The notes beneath the pieces are model-generated. The model made no database searches, was not told the DNA's origin, and saw nothing but the letters and a program-made list of their open reading frames with translations. 64,000 nucleotides of DNA, taken from Vibrio taketomensis (lineage in GTDB: Bacteria > Pseudomonadota > Gammaproteobacteria > Enterobacterales > Vibrionaceae). Position 1 is the first letter of the stretch; each line of letters opens with the position of its first letter. The stretch lies in the NCBI RefSeq assembly GCF_009938165.1, contig NZ_AP019649.1, positions 558,001-622,000 of the forward strand, written 5' to 3'. This document shows positions 42,560 to 50,770 of this stretch, piece by piece. The position numbers were made by a program, and so were the translations under genes.

Positions 42560-43494
42560 TGAAACGTATCGCCTTACTAGGTGAATGCATGATTGAACTT
42601 AATGGCGCCCCTTTTGGTGCCATGGTTCAAGCTTATGGCGGTGATTCATTGAATACCGCTGTGTATCTTGCGCGATGTACAAAAGGCCAAGTAGGCGTGG
42701 AGTACGTTTCTGCGCTGGGTACGGATGCGATCAGCGATGGCATGATTTCGCGTTGGCAAGAAGAAGGCGTGAGCACCGAGTTGGTGCTTCGTGATAGCAC
42801 GCGTCAACCGGGTCTATATTTGATCCAGCTGGATGAAAAAGGTGAGCGCACTTTCCTTTACTGGCGCAACCAATCAGCCGCGCGTTACATGATGCAGCAT
42901 GCTGATTTTGCTAAGGTGGAAGCGGCGCTTGCCAATGTTGATATGGTTTACCTAAGTGGTATTAGTCTTGCAATTCTTCCTGCTGAAGACCGCGTTCGCT
43001 TAGTAGAGATGTTGGCTAATCTGAGCCAGCAAGGCGTTGAGATTGCTTTTGACTCTAACTACCGTCCAGCGCTATGGCAAAATGCCGATGAAGCGCGTGA
43101 ATGTTACCGTCAAATTTTAGCCCTGACCGATCTTGCTCTTGTGACCAACGATGACGAGCAAAACCTGTGGGGTGACAGCGATGAAGAGCAAACGCTAGTA
43201 CGCCTGCAAGCGGCGGGTGTGAAGAAAGCTGTAGTGAAGATGGGCGCGCAAGGCAACCACTACAACGATTTTGTTGCTGGTACGCGTCAAACTATCCCAA
43301 CAACACCAGTTGAGACAGTGGTTGATACGACGTCAGCAGGTGACTCATTTAACGCTGGTTTCCTAGCGGGTTACCTACAAGGTAAAGACGCGGAGCAGTG
43401 TTCATTACAAGGTCATCAGCTCGCGGGCATCGTGATTCAGCACAAAGGCGCAATCATCCCTAAACAAGCCACTGACGCGATTGAATTCGTGTAA
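42559..43494 (+). CDS. kdgK: 2-keto-3-deoxygluconate kinase KdgK
   Basis: A PfkB-family kinase that phosphorylates KDG to KDPG. The ATG at 42559, in TAATG with the uxaC stop and behind AGGAGAG, gives 311 residues beginning [14 protein letters not shown]. PfkB features include GGDSLNTAVYLARC (about 29-42) and the C-terminal DTTSAGDSFNAGFL, where the Asp is the catalytic base. Translation is probably coupled to uxaC. Confidence 0.95.
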   Translation: MKRIALLGECMIELNGAPFGAMVQAYGGDSLNTAVYLARCTKGQVGVEYVSALGTDAISDGMISRWQEEGVSTELVLRDSTRQPGLYLIQLDEKGERTFLYWRNQSAARYMMQHADFAKVEAALANVDMVYLSGISLAILPAEDRVRLVEMLANLSQQGVEIAFDSNYRPALWQNADEARECYRQILALTDLALVTNDDEQNLWGDSDEEQTLVRLQAAGVKKAVVKMGAQGNHYNDFVAGTRQTIPTTPVETVVDTTSAGDSFNAGFLAGYLQGKDAEQCSLQGHQLAGIVIQHKGAIIPKQATDAIEFV

Positions 43495-43528
43495 TTAAAC
43501 AACCAAATTGAAATTTAGGTACGAAAAA

Positions 43529-44155
43529 ATGACTACAATTGCACAGCAGCTTGCAGCGATTAAAGTAATTCCAGTAATCGCAATTGATTGCGCAGAAGAC
43601 ATTATTCCTCTTGGTAAAGCGTTAGCAGAAAACGGTTTGCCAGCGGCAGAAATCACTTTCCGTTCTGACGCTGCGGTTGAAGCGATTCGCTTACTACGTG
43701 AAGCGCAACCAGACATGCTTATTGGTGCGGGTACGGTATTAAATCGCGAACAAGCACAAGCAGCGAAAGACGCAGGCGCTACATTCGTTGTTTCCCCTGG
43801 TTTTAACCCAAATACAGTGAATGCGTGTCGTGAAATCGGCATCGATATCGTACCGGGGGTGAACAACCCAAGTGCAGTAGAAGCAGCGATTGAAATGGGT
43901 CTAACTACGCTCAAGTTTTTCCCAGCAGAAGCGTCAGGCGGCATCAACATGGTGAAATCTCTGCTTGGTCCTTACACGCAGATTCAATTTATGCCAACGG
44001 GTGGTATTAGCCCAAGCAACGTTAAAGATTATTTGGCGATTGATCGCGTTATCGCTTGCGGCGGTACTTGGATGGTTGATAAAGCAATGATCAATGAAGG
44101 TCGTTGGGATGAGATTGGCCGTCTAGCGCGTGAAGCAGCAGATTTAGTGAAATAA
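43529..44155 (+). CDS. eda: KDPG aldolase Eda
   Basis: Class I aldolase splitting 2-keto-3-deoxy-6-phosphogluconate into pyruvate and glyceraldehyde 3-phosphate. Start at the ATG at 43529 gives 208 residues. The Schiff-base lysine is Lys129 in TLKFFPAEASGG and the assisting glutamate is Glu41 in AEITFRS; VVSPGF and MPTGGIS are conserved. It completes the route that begins with uxaC and is followed by a terminator at 44203-44228. Confidence 0.96.
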   Translation: MTTIAQQLAAIKVIPVIAIDCAEDIIPLGKALAENGLPAAEITFRSDAAVEAIRLLREAQPDMLIGAGTVLNREQAQAAKDAGATFVVSPGFNPNTVNACREIGIDIVPGVNNPSAVEAAIEMGLTTLKFFPAEASGGINMVKSLLGPYTQIQFMPTGGISPSNVKDYLAIDRVIACGGTWMVDKAMINEGRWDEIGRLAREAADLVK

Positions 44156-44202
44156 GCGACACTTTGCCAAATATTTTGGCTCGGGAACAAAGTGAGTAGA
44201 GT

Positions 44203-44228
44203 AAGGCTTCCGTATGGAGGCCTTTTTT
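44203..44228 (+). terminator. Terminator downstream of eda
   Basis: AAGGCTTCC (44203-44211) and GGAGGCCTT (44216-44224) pair with one wobble around GTAT, then six T. The ribosome site of the next gene (AAAGGA, 44229-44234) begins immediately after, so some read-through is likely. Confidence 0.7.
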
Positions 44229-44243
44229 AAAGGAATGCCCAGA

Positions 44244-44909
44244 ATGAAAGTTGCGCTATTACATACTTTACAAGCCAATCAAGCGCTGTTTGATGCTTGC
44301 CTTGTTCAAACTCGACTCGGTGAGTTTGTGGATATAGTCCATTACTGTGCGCCAGAGTTATTGCAGTATGCCAGTGAGGTCGGTATCGATGACACGTTAA
44401 CTGCGTTAGTAGCGCAGCAAGTTTTAGACATAGAGGCGCAAGGCGCTGATTGGGTTGTGTGTACTTGCTCGAGTATTGGCCGGTTAGCAGAACAAGCCAT
44501 CACTCAAAGAGCAAAAGTCATTCGCGTCGATCGACCGATGGCAATAGCGGCAAGTCAGGTTGAATCGTTGACGGTACTTGCAGCACTTGAGACGACAATA
44601 AAGCCTACGATGGCGTTATTGGCAGAATACGCAACGGATATTGAACAGACTGCCAAGATCGCAGTAATTGAAGGGGCTTGGCCGCATTACCTTGATGGTG
44701 ATCTGCAAGCGTATCAGCAGACGATTGCTGACTACATTCAACAGTATTGCGCTGAGGATTCAGCGATAATGTTAGCGCAAGCTTCAATGGCTCCGGCGGT
44801 TTCGCTTCTCCCTCATTGTCTGCAATCCAAAGTGCTCACTAGCCCAACGCTGTGCGTTGAGTATTTACTCACGCAGGTTGCGAGACGAACAGATCCGGAG
44901 GTGAAGTAA
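44244..44909 (+). CDS. Asp/Glu racemase-like protein lacking the second cysteine
   Basis: A 221-residue protein from the ATG at 44244, nine bases after AAAGGA. It resembles the Asp/Glu racemase superfamily (also maleate isomerase and AroM relatives): the first half ends in VVCTCSSIGRLAEQA (Cys73 and Cys75), equivalent to the first catalytic cysteine motif. The position of the second cysteine reads IMLAQASMAP (about 175-184), with no cysteine. A normal two-cysteine racemase mechanism is therefore unlikely, and the function is unknown. It abuts ygjV at the end of the hexuronate operon. Confidence 0.75.
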   Translation: MKVALLHTLQANQALFDACLVQTRLGEFVDIVHYCAPELLQYASEVGIDDTLTALVAQQVLDIEAQGADWVVCTCSSIGRLAEQAITQRAKVIRVDRPMAIAASQVESLTVLAALETTIKPTMALLAEYATDIEQTAKIAVIEGAWPHYLDGDLQAYQQTIADYIQQYCAEDSAIMLAQASMAPAVSLLPHCLQSKVLTSPTLCVEYLLTQVARRTDPEVK

Positions 44910-45425
44910 ATGGTCTCGTTGCCAGAATGGAATCTCGCTCAAGCAATCGGCATGGTCGCATTTGCCATTGGTGCGACGGCGTTTTTACACAGTGATGGGC
45001 GCAGATTTCGTCTACATTTGACCTTGTTCCAAGTGGTGTTGTGTAGTCACTTCATCATGATGGGGGCGCTGGTGGCTGCCTTTGGCTGCGGTATCAGTGC
45101 TATCCGCAGTTATGCTTCGACCAAAACTCAGTCTACGGGTGTGATGCTGTTTTTTATTGCCTTGCTTTGGGTCATGGGGTTACCACAACTTGAATACAGT
45201 TATGAGCTGTTGACTATTTTCGGCTCATCGGTGGCCACTTGGGCATTGTTTAAAGCGCAAGGTATTCAAATGCGTTTGTTAGTGATGTTTAATTCTTTTT
45301 GCTGGCTAACAAACAATCTACTGTTAGGTTCCATTGGTGGCACGTTAATGGAACTCACTTTTATTGTCGTCAATGCGGTTACGATTTTCAGAATGTATCG
45401 AGCAGAGCAACACACTCCCGCCTAA
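44910..45425 (+). CDS. ygjV: YgjV-family inner-membrane protein
   Basis: A 171-residue integral membrane protein with about five to six hydrophobic segments. It aligns with E. coli YgjV: AFAIGATAFLHSDGRRFRL, the SSVATWALFKAQGIQMRLL stretch and NNLLLGSIGGTLMEL are shared. Its ATG follows the previous stop directly, with GGAGG 11 bases upstream, so it is co-translated. In E. coli, ygjV lies beside the uxaCA hexuronate genes, so linkage to uronate metabolism is repeated here. Biochemical role unknown. Confidence 0.8.
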   Translation: MVSLPEWNLAQAIGMVAFAIGATAFLHSDGRRFRLHLTLFQVVLCSHFIMMGALVAAFGCGISAIRSYASTKTQSTGVMLFFIALLWVMGLPQLEYSYELLTIFGSSVATWALFKAQGIQMRLLVMFNSFCWLTNNLLLGSIGGTLMELTFIVVNAVTIFRMYRAEQHTPA

Positions 45426-45443
45426 GTGGTGATTGTGATAAAA

Positions 45444-45470
45444 GAAAACCGAGCCTCAAGCTCGGTTTTC
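45444..45470. terminator. Bidirectional terminator after ygjV
   Basis: GAAAACCGAGC (45444-45454) and GCTCGGTTTTC (45460-45470) form an eleven-pair stem around CTCAA. It serves ygjV and the convergent minus-strand pair. Confidence 0.85.
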
Positions 45471-45501
45471 ATTATTTAGCCTAAGCGCTAAGAGTAAGTG
45501 C

Positions 45502-45867
45502 TTAGATCGCAACCAATTTGCCATTAACGCCATTCATTGCTGGTACCCATGCAAGACGGTCGGTCGACATTTTGTTACCACAAGGCATCTTGATATGGTT
45601 TACCAGCCAGATTACGCAGCCGTTATCTAAGTTGAAAAGCACGCGAACTTGCGAGTAGAGATCGCCATCATCATGGGCTTCAGATACCGGCATTGCTGCG
45701 CCTTGCCATGCTTGCATCAGTGTCTCTACTGGCCAATCAACACTTAAACCAATCACTTCTGGCTCAATATCTTTGACTATTCGCATCTCAATATGTGCGT
45801 GTTGACCTTCGTTTTCCAAAGTAATTTGGTGTGGAATATTGCTATCGTTCCAATTCAGAGTCTGCAT
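45502..45867 (-). CDS. Hypothetical protein paired with the YhcH-family gene
   Basis: A 121-residue protein I do not recognise. It is acidic to neutral, without signal peptide or membrane segment, and contains WPVETLMQAWQGAAMP, LFNLDNGCVIWLVNHIKMP and a C-terminal LAWVPAMNGVNGK. It begins two bases after the YhcH-family stop, so the two form one operon, probably controlled from the UxuR-like operator at 46407-46420. A sugar-acid-related role is a guess from that context. Confidence 0.75.
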   Translation of the reverse strand: MQTLNWNDSNIPHQITLENEGQHAHIEMRIVKDIEPEVIGLSVDWPVETLMQAWQGAAMPVSEAHDDGDLYSQVRVLFNLDNGCVIWLVNHIKMPCGNKMSTDRLAWVPAMNGVNGKLVAI

Positions 45868-45869
45868 GA

Positions 45870-46343
45870 TTATGCCTCCAACCAGTCGTTGGCAACTTTG
45901 ATTATCGCTTTACGGACAGGCATTGGTTGATTGACAGCAACCAGAGGGCGGTGTGGTTGGGTAACCTTGAAGATAATGAAGTCATATTCATTAAGATCAG
46001 TAAATTGCTCATCGACAACATCTTCGCTAAATGCAATGTCTTTGCTATCGAGCAAGTCTTCAGCAAGCGAACTGAAAGGCTGCAAGCTGTAACCGTAGCG
46101 TTCTTCACCGGTCAATAGAATTTGCACATCTAGGTATTTTCGATGGCACTCTGAGCGGCGGTCGCTAAGTAGTTGAGTGTTATCATCAACCACAAAGAAA
46201 AACACCTCATCACCTTCGAGTGGGTATCGTCCATTTTCAACGGAATCATCAATGCGTTGTTTTACCTGCTCAATAATGCGAAGCAGTTTACTCGGAATTT
46301 GTTGCTGGTAGCTGTCTAGCTCAGATAGGTTGCCTTTAAACAC
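45870..46343 (-). CDS. YhcH/YjgK/YiaL family protein
   Basis: A 157-residue cupin-like protein of the YhcH/YjgK/YiaL (DUF386) family, shown by EGDEVFFFVVDD, the HRKYLDVQILLTGEERYGY core and the C-terminal FKVTQPHRPLVAVNQP with the family's histidine. Relatives include NanQ (YhcH), a sialic acid anomerase, and EbgC. An anomerase for an imported hexuronate would fit: a UxuR-type operator overlaps its promoter. This is inference; the substrate is not known. Confidence 0.88.
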   Translation of the reverse strand: MFKGNLSELDSYQQQIPSKLLRIIEQVKQRIDDSVENGRYPLEGDEVFFFVVDDNTQLLSDRRSECHRKYLDVQILLTGEERYGYSLQPFSSLAEDLLDSKDIAFSEDVVDEQFTDLNEYDFIIFKVTQPHRPLVAVNQPMPVRKAIIKVANDWLEA

Positions 46344-46386
46344 TTTATACCTCGTGGAACATATTGGCGAGCCTCAAGAATGGTGA

Positions 46387-46421
46387 ATTATAACGGTTGA
46401 ATTCTAATTGGTTGACCAATT
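46387..46421 (-). promoter_or_regulatory. UxuR-like operator and promoter of the YhcH-family operon
   Basis: AATTGGTTGACCAATT (46406-46421) contains a full match to ATTGGT-NN-ACCAAT. On the minus strand a TATAAT lies at 46392-46387, which puts the -35 region inside the operator, the expected position for a repressor. Confidence 0.7.
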
Positions 46422-46620
46422 TTGCTAAGGAAGGAGAGGCTGATCAACAATTCGTTCTTGGTCTTGTGTGACGGCGCTTTTTTATCGCTAATTTTCCAAT
46501 ATTTTAGCCAGATCAGAGTTTGGTGCGCTTTTGCTGCTTATTGTTTTGTGTATTCACTGGAAAACATTAGTATGCGCTCAATTCAAATCCACTTGCCACA
46601 CATATACTCTAAGGTGAATT

Positions 46621-47304
46621 ATGTCTAGCTCGGTAGTGAGCACTCCACAACCCGTCCGCTGTGTTATTTTCGACTGTGATGGGACATTGATCGACAGTGA
46701 AAAACTGTGCATTCAAGCGATCCACGATGTATTTGCCAGTCATGATGTGATCATTGCGTTATCTGAAATCAAGAACCAATTTCAAGGCGTCAAAATCCAT
46801 CTCATCATGGATGCGTATATTCGCCAGTACTCTCAGCTGGAGCATTTAACCGTTGATGACTTGATTGATCAGTATCGTCGCCGCAGTTTTGAGCTATTTG
46901 AAACTGAACTGCAGCCAATTGACGGTGTGTATGACGTGCTTGAGAACCTAACGAAACGCGGCATTGATGTGTGTATCGCTTCAAATGCCCCAATCGAAAA
47001 AATGCAAGTAACACTACCTCAAACCAAACTCGAACATTACTTCGAAGGTGCTGTTTATAGTGCTTATCAAGCCAATTCTTGGAAGCCAGAAGCGGGATTG
47101 ATTGAATATGTAATGAAGCAGCGCAATGTGACCGCGGAAGAGTGTTTATTTATTGATGACTCGGTAGTGGGCGTGCAAGCCGGTGTGGCTGCTAATGTGC
47201 GTACGCTCTATTTTGTTCATGATGAGCAGCAGAGTGGGGGGGATATGGACCATTCTTTGGTGACGCGGATTCAAACGCTCAAAGAGTGTCTTCTATACTG
47301 CTAA
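46621..47304 (+). CDS. HAD-superfamily phosphatase (YieH-like)
   Basis: A 227-residue soluble phosphatase. HAD motif I is IFDCDGTLIDSE (about 17-28), motif II IASNAP, motif III Lys in SWKPEAG and motif IV LFIDDSVVGVQAG. The cap domain is alpha-helical. It resembles E. coli YieH, which acts on sugar-acid phosphates such as 6-phosphogluconate. It sits just outside the hexuronate block, 200 bases past the YhcH operator, so a link is possible but unproven. Terminator at 47311-47334. Confidence 0.85.
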   Translation: MSSSVVSTPQPVRCVIFDCDGTLIDSEKLCIQAIHDVFASHDVIIALSEIKNQFQGVKIHLIMDAYIRQYSQLEHLTVDDLIDQYRRRSFELFETELQPIDGVYDVLENLTKRGIDVCIASNAPIEKMQVTLPQTKLEHYFEGAVYSAYQANSWKPEAGLIEYVMKQRNVTAEECLFIDDSVVGVQAGVAANVRTLYFVHDEQQSGGDMDHSLVTRIQTLKECLLYC

Positions 47305-47310
47305 TGACAA

Positions 47311-47334
47311 AAAAGCGGTCAAAAGACCGCTTTT
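47311..47334. terminator. Bidirectional terminator
   Basis: AAAAGCGGTC and GACCGCTTTT form a ten-pair stem around AAAA, shared by the HAD gene and the convergent DUF3545 gene. Confidence 0.9.
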
Positions 47335-47369
47335 CAATCATCAATGGGGTTACGTCAGTAATGATTGGG

Positions 47370-47552
47370 TTAAAGATCTAAGTGATCTAAGCTGTCGAGC
47401 GCTATATCCATATCTCTTAACTCTTTTTCAAGACGGCGACGGTCATTAATTGCTTCAATTTCACGCCATTTGCGTTTGACGGGTTTTGCTCGAGATGAGC
47501 GTCCTTTGGAGAAATCAAACTCCATCATATCATCGTAATTTAAGCCATCCAT
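47370..47552 (-). CDS. DUF3545 small protein
   Basis: A 60-residue, highly charged protein. The core KRKWREIEAINDRRRLEKEL (about 26-45) is the recognisable DUF3545 motif, probably one helix, and the C-terminus is acidic. The function of the family is unknown. A dispersed repeat lies 24 bases upstream of its start. Confidence 0.8.
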   Translation of the reverse strand: MDGLNYDDMMEFDFSKGRSSRAKPVKRKWREIEAINDRRRLEKELRDMDIALDSLDHLDL

Positions 47553-47575
47553 AAGCCACCTCTACTTGACGTTGT

Positions 47576-47649
47576 TATACCCAAATGACCTCGAGAAAAA
47601 GTATGGCGCATTCGCGGTGAGCGAAGGCATATAAAGTCACTTGGGTATA
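47576..47649 (+). repeat. 74-bp dispersed palindromic repeat, copy B
   Basis: TATACCCAA at the left and TTGGGTATA at the right are exact inverted ends of a 74-bp unit. It is the same length as, and similar in inverted orientation to, the unit at 17676-17749. Internal GAGCGAAGG and TTCGCGG parts suggest a hairpin. Confidence 0.7.
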
Positions 47650-48315
47650 CAGGTTGTTTAATACCACCGTCTCTAAAGCCTATCTATGATTGATTTCTCA
47701 TTTGTTGCGATTCGATGAAATTTTTATATTTTTTGTGCGCAAGGTGACTTTTTGTTCACAAAAAGCGATTAAAAATTGAACGGTTGATAATGTTAAATCG
47801 TGCCCGATTGAGCCTTAGTGATGTTAACTGGCTGTTTTAATTTACTAACATCCATTTTTTGTTGTCATGAAATTCACCACGATCAGTACGATTAAGTGAA
47901 AGATAACGAAAGATAGAGTCTCAAACTGCTAACTACTAGATTCAGCAAGGGATTATCGCTCTCGTTGGTCAAAACTTATAAAACTAAGCAGTGAATGGAT
48001 GTTTGTTACGGCAAGTTAATCATGATGCGATCGAATGGTTAACAAATCGATTCTCATTATGTTGTGCTAATGTAAAAAGTAGGTAAAAAACTGACCTTAA
48101 ATGCGTGTTTTTGCATATTGATTTTTGCAATGCTTCACTGCATTATCCGCCCGTCAAAAAATACGTCGATACGTAAAAGGGAAGCATGAAGCGAGATTTA
48201 CATGTCTCAGCTGTAAAAAAATAAATCATAAATACTAAGACGAAATTGACACTTAGTACGCAGCTAGATGGAAGGCAGGGATGTAGGGATTGACGAAACT
48301 CACTTTGAGGATGTT
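47650..48315. other. Long AT-rich gap upstream of the AGCS symporter gene
   Basis: About 665 bases without a supportable gene. It contains a hairpin CTTTTTGT-TC-ACAAAAAG near 47751-47768 and several AT-rich stretches, presumably promoter and leader of the symporter gene. I looked for a glycine riboswitch, since some Vibrio AGCS genes carry one, and saw none of its conserved segments. No known small RNA was recognised. Confidence 0.5.
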
Positions 48316-49758
48316 ATGACAGACTTAATCAATTTAATGAATGACCTGCTTTGGGGTTCTATTCTTGTTTATCTTTTGGTCGGGGTGGGCGTCTACTTTA
48401 CTATTCGCCTAGGTTTTATCCAGTTCCGCCACTTTGGGCACATGTTCTCTGTTCTTAAGAACAGCCGTAAAGCAGACAACGCTGGTATATCTTCTTTCCA
48501 AGCACTTTGTACTAGTCTTGCTGCGCGCGTAGGTACCGGTAATATGGCCGGTGTGGCTGTTGCACTCACTGCGGGTGGCCCTGGGGCAATCTTTTGGATG
48601 TGGTTAATTGCTATGTTAGGCATGGCAACTGCTTTTGCAGAAAGCACACTAGCACAGCTTTACAAAACCAAAGATGATGATGGCAACTACCGCGGTGGTC
48701 CTGCTTATTATATGGAAAAAGGTCTGGGCATGCGCTGGATGGGCGTGCTGTTCTCTATTTTCCTTATCATTGCGTTTGGTTTAGTATTCAACGCCGTACA
48801 AGCAAACTCAATTGCCAATGCCATGCACACGGCATTTGGTTGGGAAGACAAGTACGTTGGTATCGGTGTTGTCGTTTTATCTGCGATTATCATTTTTGGC
48901 GGTATTAAACGTATTGCACGTGTGGCTGAGCTTATTGTGCCGGTAATGGCATTAGCGTACTTGGCGCTCGCGCTGTTTGTGATGTTCTCAAACATTGAAA
49001 AACTACCTGCCATTCTTACCTTGATTGTTAAGAGTGCCTTTGGCTTCCAAGAAGCAGCGGCTGGTGGTGTTGGCTATGCTATCGCGCAAGCGATGATTAA
49101 CGGCATCAAGCGTGGTCTGTTCTCGAACGAGGCGGGTATGGGTTCTGCGCCAAATGCGGCAGCTTCAGCAACACCTTATCCACCACACCCTGCATCACAA
49201 GGTTATGTGCAAATGCTTGGTGTGTTTATGGATACGATTGTTATCTGTTCAGCAACCGTTGCGATCATCCTTATGTCAGGTGAGTTTGTACCAGGCGGTG
49301 CGGTAACGGGTATCGAGTTGACTCAAGCAGCGCTAAGTTCACAAGTGGGTGACTGGGGCGGCATCTTTGTTGCCGTGGCAATTTTCTTCTTTGCCTTTAC
49401 TTCAATCATTGCTAACTACTCATACGCAGAAACAAATTTACTGTTCCTTGAGCACAACCACAAAGCCGGTCTAGGTATCTTCCGTATCGTCGTACTTGGT
49501 ATGGTTATGTTTGGTGCGTTAGCATCGCTACCAGTTGTATGGTCACTCGCGGACGTATCTATGGGTATGATGGCCATCGTAAACTTAGTGGCGATTATTT
49601 TGCTGTCAGGCACGGTGATTAAGCTGGCGAAAGACTACAACCGTCAGCTTCAAGAAGGCAAACTGCCTACGTTTGATGCCAACCAATACCCTGAGCTGAA
49701 ATCACAGCTTGAAGAGGGTATTTGGGATAATCCGCCGACAGAAGAGTCAAAACGTTAA
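48316..49758 (+). CDS. Sodium:alanine symporter (AGCS family)
   Basis: A sodium-coupled amino acid symporter, probably for alanine or glycine. I start at the ATG at 48316 (GAGG five bases upstream), giving 480 residues beginning MTDLINLMNDLLWG; the frame stays open 48 bases upstream. About ten to eleven membrane segments. AGCS signatures are GLGTGN-like ARVGTGNMAGVAVAL, GLFSNEAGMGSAPNAAASA and AFTSIIANYSYAETN. Specific substrate is not deducible. Confidence 0.92.
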   Translation: MTDLINLMNDLLWGSILVYLLVGVGVYFTIRLGFIQFRHFGHMFSVLKNSRKADNAGISSFQALCTSLAARVGTGNMAGVAVALTAGGPGAIFWMWLIAMLGMATAFAESTLAQLYKTKDDDGNYRGGPAYYMEKGLGMRWMGVLFSIFLIIAFGLVFNAVQANSIANAMHTAFGWEDKYVGIGVVVLSAIIIFGGIKRIARVAELIVPVMALAYLALALFVMFSNIEKLPAILTLIVKSAFGFQEAAAGGVGYAIAQAMINGIKRGLFSNEAGMGSAPNAAASATPYPPHPASQGYVQMLGVFMDTIVICSATVAIILMSGEFVPGGAVTGIELTQAALSSQVGDWGGIFVAVAIFFFAFTSIIANYSYAETNLLFLEHNHKAGLGIFRIVVLGMVMFGALASLPVVWSLADVSMGMMAIVNLVAIILLSGTVIKLAKDYNRQLQEGKLPTFDANQYPELKSQLEEGIWDNPPTEESKR

Positions 49759-49783
49759 TAGTTTTGAACGATTAAACTAATCA

Positions 49784-49817
49784 AAAAAGCCATGCAGACA
49801 ATGCGTGGCTTTTTTTG
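49784..49817 (+). terminator. Terminator downstream of the AGCS gene
   Basis: GCCATGC (49789-49795) and GCGTGGC (49803-49809), extended by A and T tracts, form the stem with one wobble; seven to eight T follow. Confidence 0.8.
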
Positions 49818-49856
49818 TACTCTAAGTAAAGAGAAGAATAAGGATAGAGTAAAGTC

Positions 49857-50630
49857 ATGCTGATAGTTGTTTCCCCTGCGAAAACCCTAGATTACGAGTC
49901 GCCACTTGCGACTGAAAAGTTCACGCAACCAGAGTTGATTGCGTACTCAAAGCAGTTAATTGATGTGTGCCGTCAGCTAACGCCAGCCGATGTGGCGAGC
50001 TTGATGAAAGTCAGTGATAAAATTGCCGATTTGAACGTGGGACGTTTTCAAGAGTGGAGTGAAACATTTACCACTGAGAACGCTCGCCAAGCCATTTTAG
50101 CCTTTAAAGGTGATGTCTATACCGGCCTTGAAGCTGAAACACTGTCAGACGATGACTTTGATTATGCACAACAGCATCTGCGCATGTTGTCAGGGCTTTA
50201 TGGTTTGCTTAAGCCTCTTGATTTGATGCAACCATACCGTCTTGAAATGGGCACGAAGCTTGTCAATGACAAAGGCAGTAACCTTTACCAGTTCTGGGGC
50301 AATGTGATCACTGAAAAGCTTAATCAAGCGATTGCTGAGCAAGGCGATAATGTGCTGATCAATCTCGCGTCGAATGAGTACTTTAAAGCCGTCAAACCAA
50401 AAGCCTTGGATGCACAAGTGATCACGCCAATCTTTAAAGATTGCAAGAATGGTCAGTATAAGGTGATCAGTTTCTATGCGAAGAAAGCTCGCGGCATGAT
50501 GGCTCGTTATATTATTGAAAATCGCATCAGTAGCGTTGCTGACTTAACCAATTTTAACGTGGCGGGTTACTACTTTGTTGAGCAGGAATCGACGCCAACC
50601 GAGTTAGTATTTAAACGCGAAGAGCAGTAA
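49857..50630 (+). CDS. yaaA: Peroxide stress protein YaaA
   Basis: A 257-residue protein of the UPF0246/DUF328 family that in E. coli limits free iron and protects DNA during peroxide stress. Typical parts are [16 protein letters not shown] at the N-terminus, the [11 protein letters not shown] and [22 protein letters not shown] stretches and [11 protein letters not shown] near the C-terminus. Single-gene unit with a terminator 10 bases past its stop. Confidence 0.95.
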   Translation: MLIVVSPAKTLDYESPLATEKFTQPELIAYSKQLIDVCRQLTPADVASLMKVSDKIADLNVGRFQEWSETFTTENARQAILAFKGDVYTGLEAETLSDDDFDYAQQHLRMLSGLYGLLKPLDLMQPYRLEMGTKLVNDKGSNLYQFWGNVITEKLNQAIAEQGDNVLINLASNEYFKAVKPKALDAQVITPIFKDCKNGQYKVISFYAKKARGMMARYIIENRISSVADLTNFNVAGYYFVEQESTPTELVFKREEQ

Positions 50631-50640
50631 ACGAATGAAT

Positions 50641-50673
50641 AAAAAAGGGAGTGACATGTAACTCCCTTTTTTT
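50641..50673 (+). terminator. Terminator downstream of yaaA
   Basis: AAAAAAGGGAGT (50641-50652) and ACTCCCTTTTTTT (50661-50673) enclose an eight-base loop. Confidence 0.9.
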
Positions 50674-50770
50674 CGCCATGATTGAGCTCGTTATAATTAA
50701 GCTATTGGTTAATGGAATAGCGATATACTTGATAAGTTAAGAACGATGCAATTGGGATAAGGGTGACTGA

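Noticed and set aside
33553..46421. Mobile element carrying the hexuronate block
   Set aside because: No integrase, transposase, tRNA junction or flanking direct repeat could be found, so active mobility is not supported.
46422..46628. 68-residue open frame with TTG start between the YhcH operator and the HAD gene
   Set aside because: Its start overlaps the operator, it has no good ribosome site, and it runs into the HAD start in another frame; likely chance.
47740..47770. CRP site at GGTGAC...TTCACA
   Set aside because: GTGA and TCAC are eight bases apart rather than six; the stretch is better explained as a small hairpin.
47650..48315. Glycine riboswitch before the AGCS gene
   Set aside because: Looked for because some Vibrio AGCS genes carry one; the conserved segments are absent.
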